Shown: one piece after another, positions 25,777-36,935 of the stretch
Layout: every line of letters begins with the position of its first letter
Position numbering within the stretch: the stretch's first letter is position 1
Origin: Hofstenia miamia
Lineage: Eukaryota; Xenacoelomorpha; Acoela; Hofsteniidae
Direction of reading: 5' to 3'
Length of the DNA: 64,000 bases
Assembly: GCA_900660155.1 (NCBI GenBank)
Contig: CABFPE010000119.1
Span: forward strand, 1,276,151-1,340,150
The notes under the pieces: model-generated
What the model was told of the DNA's origin: nothing
The model's input: the letters and a program-made list of their open reading frames with translations, nothing else
Database searches by the model: none
Position numbers and translations under genes: made by a program

Positions 25777-26010
25777 TAGAAAGATTGTGTCATTAAGGAT
25801 TTCGTGAAATCCCTAAAATTTCAGGGAAGTTTTGAAATGCTATTTCACTTAAAAACTAATAGGACAACTAAATTTGATAAGTTGGGGTTAGGGTTATGGT
25901 TAGGTTTCGTACTTTTTATTAAATACATAAAGTATCTAGGTATTTTCATGTTTTTATGAAGTTAGGAAATTTTGAGATTTCACGAAATTCCTAATTACAC
26001 AATCTTACGG
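25777..26010. mobile_element. TA-flanked MITE with TTAGGG-like core, copy 1
   Basis: A 234-bp element with long inverted ends: AAGATTGTGTCATTAAGG on the left and the complement of AAGATTGTGTAATTAGG on the right, each continuing into TTTCGTGAAAT. Flanking TA dinucleotides at 25775-25776 and 26011-26012 fit a Tc1/mariner-type target site. The middle carries GGGGTTAGGGTTATGG, resembling telomeric TTAGGG units. A second copy is at 51658-51838. Non-coding. Confidence 0.75.
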
Positions 26011-26012
26011 TA

Positions 26013-26055
<43 letters not shown>

Positions 26056-28378
26056 ATTTTGACTAAATTTTCTCAATACATGCATATGGCTTTCAGCACA
26101 GAGATGGATATGGGTAAAAAATGAAATTTAAGCCCCTTCCAAATCACCTGGTATAGGTCAAATCTAAGATATATGATCTCTCAATACTATGACTTTTGAA
26201 CGTAGCCCTTGCAGTTCACGACTATTGTTGAGTTGGGTTAACTGCGATTTCAGAAAATACTCAGGCTGGTGTGCTTGATGTGGTGAATCGCAGAATAGGA
26301 TATTAAAAATGCAATTTTCGCATTGCTGTACCCACTTTCCCAATGTATCAAATCTGTTGTTTTAAGCTGCATCAGTCAAATTGCTCATTGGATCAGCAAT
26401 GTCTTTTATTGATTACTTTCACTGAATAATTTTAGAAGTGTGAGATTTTATAATTCAGAAAATATTTAATGGTAATTTTGTCAATAAGTGCTTGGAAAGT
26501 ATAATTAGCTTTCTTGTTATTAAAAGAAATATTATTTTCATAAATTCGTCTACATACTTCTTTATTTCTCTGCATTTTCACATCTTTCTTTCAGTTATAT
26601 GTTTAAGCATTTTTTGATATTGCTGTAGCAATTATTAGTATAGATATTTGAAACATTGAAAAATAGCCTTTAGGAACTAATAGATGGCAGTATGGAAACA
26701 TATTTACAAGTTAAACTTAATTTTATGCGCCTTGTTTAAATATTTTTTTATGTTATTTGAATTTGAAATGTCAGTAAATCAATGGCATCTAGACCTCAAG
26801 AATCACAGAAGCTAGAGTTTCAAAACATATTTCCTTGTGTGAGTTTGGTTATTGGAAAATATTATTATATATATTATATATATTATAGTGTACCTGCAAA
26901 TAATGGAACATTAATCAGTGAGCCATTCCTTAAAAAATTTTCGGTTTTGCTTAGACGGGTAAAATTGTCCGATTTGATTGCTTAACTTATGTTGACGGAA
27001 ACACATGGACAAACCTTTTCAGTTGGGCTTCAGTTTTTAAAAAAAATAGTGGAATAATGTGTAAAATGTGCCTTCAAAGCAGGTTTCCTTCTGGACGTTA
27101 AGAAATCAGTTAAATTCAATAAGGATTTAGAAAGATATTTTTTTGCAAAGGGGACTTTTTTAGTGCAGAATGCAGCTCAAATATTTTTAGTATATTTTCA
27201 GGGTTTTAAGATAAATTGTCTACACAAGCAGGTGACTCAATTGTATATGTCTGCTAGAAATAGATTGAATACCCTTAAATGACAAGTGGTCAGATTGCCA
27301 TGTCATGGTGTGTACTATTTTTGATGTGGTCTGATGATCTCATATTCTCAAATTTTGAATTCAAGGAAATCAACTGTTAGAGAAAACATCCCTAATATTA
27401 AAATACAGATGTGCATAGCCTCAAAATGATAGATTTTGCAAAGCTGTTGCTATTTTTTAACTCACTTGAAACCAATACTTTTTTGCCGTGCTTTTTGAAT
27501 TAATAGCCTAAATTTTAGTGGGAATTTTAAGAAGATATTTCAATAGCATATTATTTTTTGTATGTGTATAGCAAGATATATTGTTCAAATATAATTATTA
27601 ATATTATAACTCTTTAGGCACATCTAATTAGAGTTGAAATTCACACTTTTAGCTTTAGAATTGGGTTTTTGAAAGTCTGGTTTTCAGCTGGTAAATGATT
27701 AGCCGTGACACCACTAATAAGGGATTTGAAATCAATAAAATTTTGAATGTCAACTCTGTAATTAATAATAGAAATAATATATACAAACTGCCGTATATGA
27801 ACAGATAAATGTATTCATTCGTATGGTGATTTTTTAAGTAAAATCGTTTAAAATGAACAATAAAAATAAGCTTACAACTATTTTATTGTAAAAATTTGAC
27901 AATATTATAGGTGTATGTCAACCACATTACAGTGTACAATATGAGAGTTCGGTTTCATGAATGGTACAATATTAAAAGAATTTCCAATGTTAGGATTAGT
28001 TCAGAACTTTAGGACTCGATTCCTAATTTTTCAAGGAGGACACTCGTGTTAGGCGAATGCTTTGCAGGTACCTACCTGATTTTAGGAATGACTTTAAAAC
28101 TATGCCTTGGCATCGTAAGAATATTTTTAATTTGAATGGATCAGCTGCCGTAGTTGACCTAGGCTCCTGAGCCTATGGATTCTTTGTGGAGAGATCTATG
28201 TAAACTTTTTGTGAATTGGATATGAATCGGAAAATATTGTGTAACCTTAGGAGGTTATTGATTTTGAAATCTTAGTTTGAATTACATAATGGACATGAAC
28301 AAAAAACAAGCCGTTCAAATTTCTTAACATATTATTCATTTCATTTTGTCTTTTTTGATACCCCAGCAGGTACGCTAT
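26013..28378. other. Spacer with an (AC)n(AT)n microsatellite
   Basis: An (AC)n run passing into (AT)n occupies about 26013-26051, directly against the element at 25777-26010. The rest has no recognisable gene. Confidence 0.55.
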
Positions 28379-28386
28379 GTGCAGTG

Positions 28387-28712
28387 CAGACTTGTCAACG
28401 AACCGAGCCGAACGGAGCTTGATCAGAGCATTTGATATACAACGAGCCCAAAACGAGCCTTTGTTAAGCCGAGCCAATTTATAGTTCTGCTTTTTAGTTT
28501 GCTCATGCAGATTTTTCTAATTTTTTTATTCAATATACCTTTTTTATAATCGTATTTTTAAAATGTTTACTAAATAATTGGAAGAGCTGTTTTAAAATTT
28601 CTGAGAATGCAGTATTTTTTGATAAAAATATCGAGCTAAAACGAGCCTCATTGAATGGTTCTATGTGGCGAGCCGAGCCGAGCTTAAAAATGTCGGCTCG
28701 TTGACAAGTCTG
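28387..28712. mobile_element. hAT-type MITE, family A copy 2
   Basis: A 326-bp element with an exact 8-bp duplication GTGCAGTG at 28379-28386 and 28713-28720. The ends are CAGACTTGTCAACGAACC and the complement of CAGACTTGTCAACGAGCC. Internal landmarks such as CATTTGATATACAA, GAGCCAATTTATA and GGAAGAGCT are shared in order with 16673-17014. The perfect duplication makes this the copy that fixes the family's ends. Confidence 0.9.
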
Positions 28713-28720
28713 GTGCAGTG

Positions 28721-30009
28721 TCAGGAAGCAACTAACGCCCAAACAGAAAACGAATATTTGAAAATACTTATTATGAATATTTTGTAAGACCAACGTTTTG
28801 TATCTTATAAACTAAAAATAAATACTACACAATAAAATTTGAAAGCTAAACTGAATAATAGAAAAGTATAACACTCTTCTGTAAATGTAAATATTTTTCA
28901 ACACATTGCTTACAAAATATATGGCAGTCACTGTAATAGTAAGACATGTTTGAAAGTTCTGCTGATTTTTCCAATTCTTAGGCTAATGCCTGCCCAAACA
29001 GGCGCATGTCCAACTCTGCGTGTGCCCGGTGGGATGTTTCAATGACAAATATGCTTTCTGCATAATTGATATAAATATTGAGAGCTTAGGAGGCAGACAT
29101 ATTCAGCATTTATACTAATTTCTGCTTTTGCTGAAATAGCTAATTGAAGCTATGGGTATTTATTGTATGAATTGATTTATCAAATTCCATAGAGTCGCAG
29201 TGCATGTAACGTCCTTGAATTATTAGCATAATAATGTGCCCGTTTTTTAAAAAAGTACATTATTATAGTGTTATTTGAAAAATTTATGTCTCAATTAATC
29301 ACAGAGACGACACTAAGAACAAATATAAATTTAAAGCCTCCGATTTGACGCCATTGCGTTGAACGCTTACTGAATGTACGATGTATTTGAAACTGAAGTA
29401 ATTTTAGGTAAGACCTGTGTCTGTGTGACTCTTCTGTAGCGGAAACATCAGAAAAAACGGTCGTTTCGAAATCGTTTAGAAAGTGGTAGAAACGAAAGTG
29501 GGATAAAAAGCGATGTAAGCATTCTGTTTGTGATTGTGTTTAACTTTCAAATAAAGCATTTCTATTGGTCGCTATTAATTAGATTGTATAAGCTTTTTAA
29601 TCATTTTCGTTGTATCTCTCATAGACGTTAACGTATTTCACATTCTGTGCATGATTATATGGTGTTTCCTGTAGTAATAAGACTAATTAGGTTGGGATGA
29701 AGATATCTCTTGAAACTACCGTTATGTATATGGCTTCAAATAAATTAATATCCGTTTTATATCATGATATAAAAATAAAAGCATAAAAGTAAGGAAGCAG
29801 TTATATATTCTACTATTATAAATCCATTGACGAGGCTAATTAATTGTGCTATTTGAAAGTTTTAAGAGGAGTTTCAAATTATTCAATATCGCATCAGTAG
29901 CAATCATATTTTCACAAACCGCTTTACAGTAGAAATTATAAGATTAACGTATCCTTTAAAAAATAATTTAGAATTATAAATAATGCTTCAATAGACATAC
30001 GAATATTAA
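28721..30009. other. Spacer, no gene seen
   Basis: A GC-richer patch at about 28985-29035 (CCTGCCC, GTGCCCGGTGGG) resembles the ends of the long elements at 32216 and 36239, but I found no partner end. No gene recognised. Confidence 0.45.
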
Positions 30010-30878
30010 TGTTTATGCTAAAAAACATTCCAAGGTCCAAGAAATGCTTGTTACAACATTATATTTCTTAATTAACGAATGAAGCAATGCGTACAGTACT
30101 GGCCAAAAGTTTGGGAACACTTTCCAAATTTAGAAATTTTTGTATTTTATTCTAAAAAACGCAATGTGGAAACAATGTAATAACACAATATAGAGACAAT
30201 ATGATAACACCGTGTAGAAAGTAAATAATTAATTCAGAAAAACTCACTAATATTTTGTATGTCTGCCATTATTGGCCAAACACGCAGCAATGCGATTTGA
30301 CATTGACTCGACCAGCTTTCTACAATAACCATCCGTAATCTCTATGCAGCATACCACTTTAATGTGCATTGGCGCTTCCTGAGACAGTTTTTGATGTGAT
30401 GACAGCAATTTTCTATGACGTTGAGGTCTGGGGAGTTTCCCGGNTGTTTATGCTAAAAAACATTCCAAGGTCCAAGAAATGCTTGTTACAACATTATATT
30501 TCTTAATTAACGAATGAAGCAATGCGTACAGTACTGGCCAAAAGTTTGGGAACACTTTCCAAATTTAGAAATTTTTGTATTTTATTCTAAAAAACGCAAT
30601 GTGGAAACAATGTAATAACACAATATAGAGACAATATGATAACACCGTGTAGAAAGTAAATAATTAATTCAGAAAAACTCACTAATATTTTGTATGTCTG
30701 CCATTATTGGCCAAACACGCAGCAATGCGATTTGACATTGACTCGACCAGCTTTCTACAATAACCATCCGTAATCTCTATGCAGCATACCACTTTAATGT
30801 GCATTGGCGCTTCCTGAGACAGTTTTTGATGTGATGACAGCAATTTTCTATGACGTTGAGGTCTGGGGAGTTTCCCGG
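30010..30878. repeat. Adjacent 434-bp duplicate joined by one N (likely assembly overlap)
   Basis: Positions 30010-30443 and 30445-30878 appear identical and abut across an N at 30444. The duplicated block includes flanking DNA plus the left end of a Tc1-like element. The apparent second left end (30094) is therefore best read as an artefact. Confidence 0.9.
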
Positions 30879-31866
30879 ACAGTTCTCAAGCAGCCGAAAG
30901 TCTTGTGATGCAATCCACTGTTTCACAACTTTGGCGCTGTGGTAAGGACCACCATCTTGTGTAGTACAGATGTTCCGCGAAGCTGCATAAACATGGGCAC
31001 TTTCTCTTGAATTATTTTGAGGTAGGCCTTGGCTGTGACTATCTCGTTGTCAGGAACAAAATGCAGACCAGCACGCCCATTCGCAGTTATAGCACCCAAA
31101 TTATCACAGGAGATGCTGAGCGGACAGTTTGTTGCGTGTAACATGTGTTGAATCTTTGGTTTCTTGGTCGTCGAACGTGTGGCCAGTATGATGTAAACTG
31201 GCCAATCTTGGATTCGCCACTAAACATTACTTGATGCCACATCTCAGGTGTGCAGTGTTGGTAGTGTCTGCAGAAACGCAAGCGGTCTCAAATGTTCTTT
31301 GAAGACAATCAGGGCTTGGCTGCTGGTTTTCACGATGGAAGGTCAAAGGTATTCAATCGATGCCTAATTGTGCGTGTTGATACATTCTGTACTGCCGCAC
31401 CTAGATTTGCTTTGACTTCAGAAGATGAAGAGAATGACGACGTAATGGTGAATGAGACGGTCATTTTGAGGGGTTGTCACTTTTGGTCTTCCAGACCGCT
31501 TGTGAGAGGAAAATTTTGCAGTTGCTGATAGCAAGTAACACTTCCGGATACCGAAGATACTGACACGCCCATTCTAAAAGCTATAGCGCGATAACTGTAC
31601 CCCTCCTCGTACAAGATATGAATTTGAGCACGCTTTGTTGGTGAAATTTCACTACCACGGACCATATTTCAAACTATAATGATGGTGCTTTTTCAGTGAA
31701 TATGTATTGTGTGTAAATTTAATGTTGTGTTAATTTGATTGGCTAAATGAATCTGTTTTAAATTCTAAGAAAAAATTTGGAATTCCAGGAATTTTACGAA
31801 GTTTCCATTAAATTGCATAAACACGCTTTAGAAAAGTTACTGTTCCCAAGCTTTTGGCCAGTACTG
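30529..31866 (-). mobile_element. Tc1-like transposon, full length but decayed
   Basis: The element is 1338 bp with TA at both ends (30527-30528 and 31867-31868). Its terminal repeats start CAGTACTGGCCAAAAG; the other end differs by a base or so within the first 27 bp. It holds a frameshifted transposase on the minus strand. Length and ends are typical for Tc1-like elements. The left end is doubled by the assembly overlap at 30010-30878. Confidence 0.9.
30682..31665 (-). pseudogene. Tc1-like transposase, frameshifted
   Basis: The frame starts at an ATG (31665) with MVRGSEISPTKRAQIHIL and GYSYRAIAFRMGVS, the helix-turn-helix DNA-binding part of Tc1 transposases. Later segments are in other frames. 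One encodes QDGGPYHSAKVVKQW, holding the second catalytic aspartate, and NSPDLNVIENC, holding the catalytic glutamate, with about 35 residues between them. The C-terminus reads IAACLANNGRHTKY then TAG, a usual Tc1 ending. At least two frame changes separate the pieces, so no functional enzyme is expected. Length would be about 330 residues, normal for the family. Confidence 0.85.
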
Positions 31867-31868
31867 TA

Positions 31869-32215
31869 TATGCAGATACATCCTACTGGTCTCCGAGTTT
31901 GTTGATGATACTGCATTGGGTTGGGTTAAAACAATAGAATTAAATTGTTCCTTTTAATATTTTTATAGCTGTAGCACTTCAAATTATAAATTTAGAATTA
32001 ATTTTAGTAGCATATTGGTGCAGTAAATATTGGGGAATAACTTCTATGTGTATTATTTCTTTCAGATGTATTGTGAAAAACCATAATTATTTGACTTTGT
32101 ACGGAACAAAATTTAAAAAAATATTTCCTCTTAAAGCTAGAAAACAAGTTTCTTAGCATATTCATAATTATGTAAGCTGGTCTGTCTTGTGGGCTGAATA
32201 ATTTATATTCATTTT
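31869..32215. other. Short AT-rich spacer
   Basis: Nothing recognised between the Tc1-like element and the next repeat. Confidence 0.5.
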
Positions 32216-32906
32216 CTAGGATAGGTCTCGTACCGGGCACAAACAAAGTTGTACCGGCGTGGGCTTCTATACTATGGGCATGGGCCGGGCATATGGGCTC
32301 TGAACTTCGTTGTTCGAAGAAATTAATTCTTAAAACCATTTTTTTAAATTAGATTAGGTCAATTGATTGATACGTATTTTGTATCTATCTATTTTATATA
32401 TTTATTTGCGTATATGTATTTCGTGAAAAACTAAACTTCACGTAGCTTTACAACAAAAATAACAAAATACAACATAAAATATTACACTGAACCACATAAA
32501 ATTAATTGTAATTTTCAAAATAAGAGAGTTTCATTTCACTTAAGAATCATAAGTTGTGAACTTATGACCCTTCATATCATTTGAATTGAATTAATGTAAT
32601 TTATTGATTTTTCAAGATGATACAAGAAGTGTAGTGTACTATTATGATAAATAAAAATTCGTTTCTAGTAAATAATTAATCAGTAGAAAGTTATTTTCAC
32701 ACTGTTTGATGTGTTGTCAATTATTGTGACTAATTGGTAGAACTTCTAGAAACGGGACTTAACTATGACTTAATGTACTTAATTTGGTGTTAATAAACAT
32801 GTAACTACGGGCATAACGGGCTTAGGATGCGAGCACTGACAAACCGACAGGCCTATCTTTATGGGTACGACCTACTGGCCAGGCACAGGCACGGGCCTTA
32901 CCCCAG
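32216..32906. mobile_element. Probable long non-autonomous element, hAT-like
   Basis: The GC-rich ends are inverted: CTAGGATAGGTCTCGTACC on the left and the complement of CTGGGGTAAGGCCCGTGCC on the right. Several GGGC/GGCACGGGC words lie inside both ends, and the 450-bp centre is AT-rich and non-coding. The flanks TTCATTTT and TATATCTT match at 5 of 8, a weak trace of an 8-bp duplication. Family assignment is tentative. Confidence 0.5.
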
Positions 32907-35900
32907 TATATCTTAATTATTGTAAAACCTTCTGCATTATAGTATTTTAGCTAGCATTAAAAAGTGTAGAAAAAAAGCAACCGTATTTCTTCCATTTCCA
33001 CATCCTGAAGTACATTCATTCTTATGACTTCAAATATTTGAAGTAACTGGTTTTGAAAATGGAGAAATTGATGCTTCACTAGATGAACTTTGTAAAATTT
33101 CTAGAGAATCGAATCATAAGATGGTATATCTTAGAACATGTGATATAATGGCATGGTGAGATGCATTCTTTTATTATTTTGAATTACAAAAGACGTCTTT
33201 TGCGTAATTGAATTTAAATGGTCTGTCCATGGCTAAACATTGTACATGTGCATACTTTACGTCGAAATTTAGTTGGATGATTTAGAAAATCCCTCGGATT
33301 ATATTTATCCTAAGAACTACAATTTTTTCCTGCATACATCAAAATTTCTTTGCACAAGTATTGGGGAATGGAATATAAAAATTCATGTTTATAAACAATC
33401 GTTGATCAAACAAAATTTATATTTCTACATACAAAGTAAGACGTACTTTCTAATATAACAGCAAGACATTAATATACAATTGCACTGCGAAATCATAAAT
33501 TGAAATATTCCTACGCTTACAAACTAGGGTTATCTTGTCTATAGACTCTCCTAGAGTTGATGATACTGAATATGATCCCAATATATGTATATCATGTACA
33601 TTTCGTTCCAATATAACTCTTTTAAAGAAGTTTGCTACACTTAATAGAGAAATTGATTACATTGTATACTTTTAAATCAAATTTTTATTTTATTATTCAT
33701 GAAATAAGAGTGTCATGCTATTGAGTGTTGAGTTGTTTAACAGTTATATTCTCACTTAATCTCAAAAGTTGACGGTTCTCTATAATAGGATTCAACAGAG
33801 TGTACGCTATAGGAAAGCATTTAGGTACTCCTGGAGAGTTGAAAATGCACACATTGTTTTACTTCCAATTCAACGTAAGTGAATATAGTTCGTTAATGGC
33901 GTTTGACACACTACTTGGCTATCATAAGCGTTGTCTACTTCAAAATTATAGCGTCAAATTTAAATGCATAAAATCTTAAATTTGATTCGATAAAATTATT
34001 TTCCCAGTACGCAGTCCTTGTCGAAATGAAAATGTGCGTTCTATGGAGCTGAAGAGTACAAACTACAAAAGAAATAAAAAATTAATTATTTAAATTTATT
34101 CGACATCGTTTAAAGGCCTGTTTACACAGACATCTTTTGATAAGTACTTCAAATAATTCACAGGGGTACGAATAGCTGGTCAAATTTCATTTGCATCTAT
34201 GCTAACTTTTATACGAAATGATTCAAAATGAATTTCAAAAATACTATGGTAATTCATTAATCACAAAATTGTCCAATTAGAGGAATGAAATTCATATCCA
34301 CCAAGCAATAAATGTATTTTTTTAGAGTCAACAACAATAACACAATGAATTAATACATGTATTTCAATTCTCTCTTTCTATAATGCTTTCATTTCAATTT
34401 CCTGCCAATAAAATGAATACAAGGTACAATTTAAACAATTTGAGTTTGGAAGCTAGAAAGTTGCGTCCCATGTGCCATAGAAAAAGCAAATTTTATAAAC
34501 TTCATTAAGGTGTATTCCATGACTATCAAAAATAGGTTGACCTAGAAAAATCTTACCATGCAACTTAGTTCTGATTATTTAAATGACCAGTGATGTGTTG
34601 GAAATTATTGTGATGCAATTTTTAAGCAATTCAAAATAATTTTATGTACGACGAAATTCTGGAGTCCTTGTTCTTAGTAAGACCATGTAAAATTATTTTC
34701 AATAAGCAAAAATTAACTAGACTTGTGTATGTATAAGAGTTCTGCCAGACAGTTTAGTAACATGGGATTTACTGGTCCCAATTCCATGATTCTGAGACAT
34801 TGGACCAAAAACTCAATGAGACTAGGATCAAAATTGATTGGACTGGAACCATAAACATAGAGTGTTATTTATTCTTATTCAATAATACAATAGGAAAAGT
34901 AGTAAACGTTTTATCATTATTATCTTATCTTTTTGGTTTTTTTTTAATTATACAAATGTTTCAATTCACTACAGCGAATGTTCTTATTACCAATAGAATT
35001 TAAGCTATGAGACAAGAAAATGTCTTGGGAATAGGACCAAGAAAAACTTGATCGCTTAAAACCATAGTATGTATGATGGATATTATGCTTTTTCTTTGCC
35101 TCTGACCATTATCCTTGGTTTTCATTTCATAAATAGATTATCAGTAAACTGCTATGTCGAAGAATAAATAACCTAAGACTTTGTTTAAGCTGTAATACAT
35201 TAAGCCATCTATTAATGGCTCTGCGGAACCATTCTCGGTGATTTAATGGCCCTAGTTTCATGAAACTAAATATTTGAACTAACATGAGATTTGAATCAGA
35301 AATGAATCAAGTGGGACAATATATATCAGAATATTAATCCTAATTTTGGACAATATCGACGAACAAATCCACGATATTACCTCCTTTTCTGTTGCACTAA
35401 GGTCTCTTTAACAATTTCTATAGCCTAACTGTCATTATTAATGCTTTGTTAATATTAATTTATAGATAACACATATTTAATGGTGAACATTTAATTTACA
35501 AATATTTTCTTTTCTGGAAGTACGTAAAGATATTATCTAGAGTTTCTGGAAATTCCGATTTTTCATACAATTTCTCACCATGCCTAGTGCTCAAATTACC
35601 AATATATCTCAATATCAAGTCTTGCAACCAACCACTATATCCAACTATTTCTTTTTTTAGGTTGAGTAGGCTCCGTTGAAGTGAGCCGTGCGCAAAGTCA
35701 CAACAGGTGATCCAGCAGGATTTTGCAAATTTGTATTATAATTCGTGCATTCTGGATATATAAGAATTCCTGGGTTTATGGCGTTCACAAAGTCCACGTT
35801 TTCAGAAATATTCTGTGTTTAGATGACTACTCTTACGTAGGTCTCCCATAAAGCAGATTTGACTCTATTCAAAAACAAGAAAAAATAATTATTACATTTA

Positions 35901-36238
35901 TGTGAATATAAAGTTTACAATAGTAATTATTACTTCATATATTTGAAGCAAAAAAGCCGTTGTCTTTATTGTACTTGAACATTGCTGATTTGTTCCTTTC
36001 CAGAAGCCTAATTAGCGACTTGAATGCCTAACAGTTTATAGTCTCCACCATCGACATTCAGCTTAAGGGCAAACAAAGGATTTTGTTTCCAAGTAAATTT
36101 TCCTTTATTGCAGTTTTCTTAGCTTTAAAGGACATTGTCAACTGTACAATTGATGACAGAAAGCGAAGCCAAAAACGAGCAATGAACAACAGATCTTCAA
36201 GTGCTGGATTGCTACTTATTGTTTTGAGTTTGCAGAAT
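32907..36238. other. AT-rich spacer with a dispersed-repeat copy
   Basis: Contains the partner of the 4650 repeat at 34738-34860. The sequence near 35640-35720 is less AT-rich but unrecognised. No gene seen. Confidence 0.5.
34738..34860. repeat. Dispersed repeat, copy 2 (partner near 4650)
   Basis: Starts AGTTCTGCCAGACAGTTTAG and carries CATGGGA and GGTCCCA motifs in the same order as 4650-4745. Ends not defined. Confidence 0.5.
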
Positions 36239-36935
36239 TAGGGCTGCCCATGTCCGCTCTGTGCCCGCTTATCTTTTTATGCCCAGTGCTCACCCGCCTG
36301 GTGGAACTGAATGGGCGGAAATGATAAATAATGGCCATCCAATGATAAATAAGCAAAAATGCACAAAGGATTAATGCAACCTATAAAATTTGTTTTTTTA
36401 TCAAAGATCAAATCATAAGGTATTTACATTACAATTGCAATTAAATATAATAAGGGATCAGAATAAAAAACAAACAAACTTTCGGGAAGTGCTTAATTTC
36501 CTATATTAGGCTTCTTAGTAATCATTTCCAAATAGTTCCAGAAAATGGCACATTATTTCTTTGAATTTGAGGTAGGCTATGCAATTTTTTCATTTTATTT
36601 TCAATGTTCTGAGGGTTTTGTGGATGCAGCTATTACTAAGCATTTTATGTTGCCTTCCTTATAAATTTCCATATTAACATTTTTCAACTGTAGATGTTTC
36701 TTAGTAAACCTAGATTTAACAACTCAATATGAAAATTTAGTCCATCATTAAATGTCTAATGATTAGTGTGATGTACTTTATAGTTTTACAAATGATTCAC
36801 TGAAAAGATATGTCTAACGCATAACCAGGACAATGCCAGATAATAATGAGTGTTCATATTATATGTCCGTTGATTTAGATGGTCCATGTCCGCCCTTCCT
36901 TCAGTACGCCGGGCATGCTGGCAAAATAGTAGTGC
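36239..36935. mobile_element. Possible long non-autonomous element
   Basis: GC-rich borders (AGGGCTGCCCATGTCCGC on the left; the complement of GCCAGCATGCCCGGCGT on the right) flank about 550 bp of AT-rich, non-coding DNA. The layout matches the 32216-32906 element, but the inverted match is loose and no target duplication was seen. Ends are approximate. Confidence 0.35.

Noticed and set aside
24787-25793. Open frames of 324-330 codons on both strands
   Set aside because: They consist of N and (TA)n around an assembly gap.
30094-30443. A second Tc1-like element end
   Set aside because: Exact copy of the element's left end inside a single-N assembly duplicate.
31292-31528. 78-codon plus frame
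   Set aside because: Antisense shadow of the decayed Tc1-like transposase.
34120-34160. GGCCTGTTTACACAGACATC resembling a hAT end
   Set aside because: No inverted partner or target duplication found downstream.
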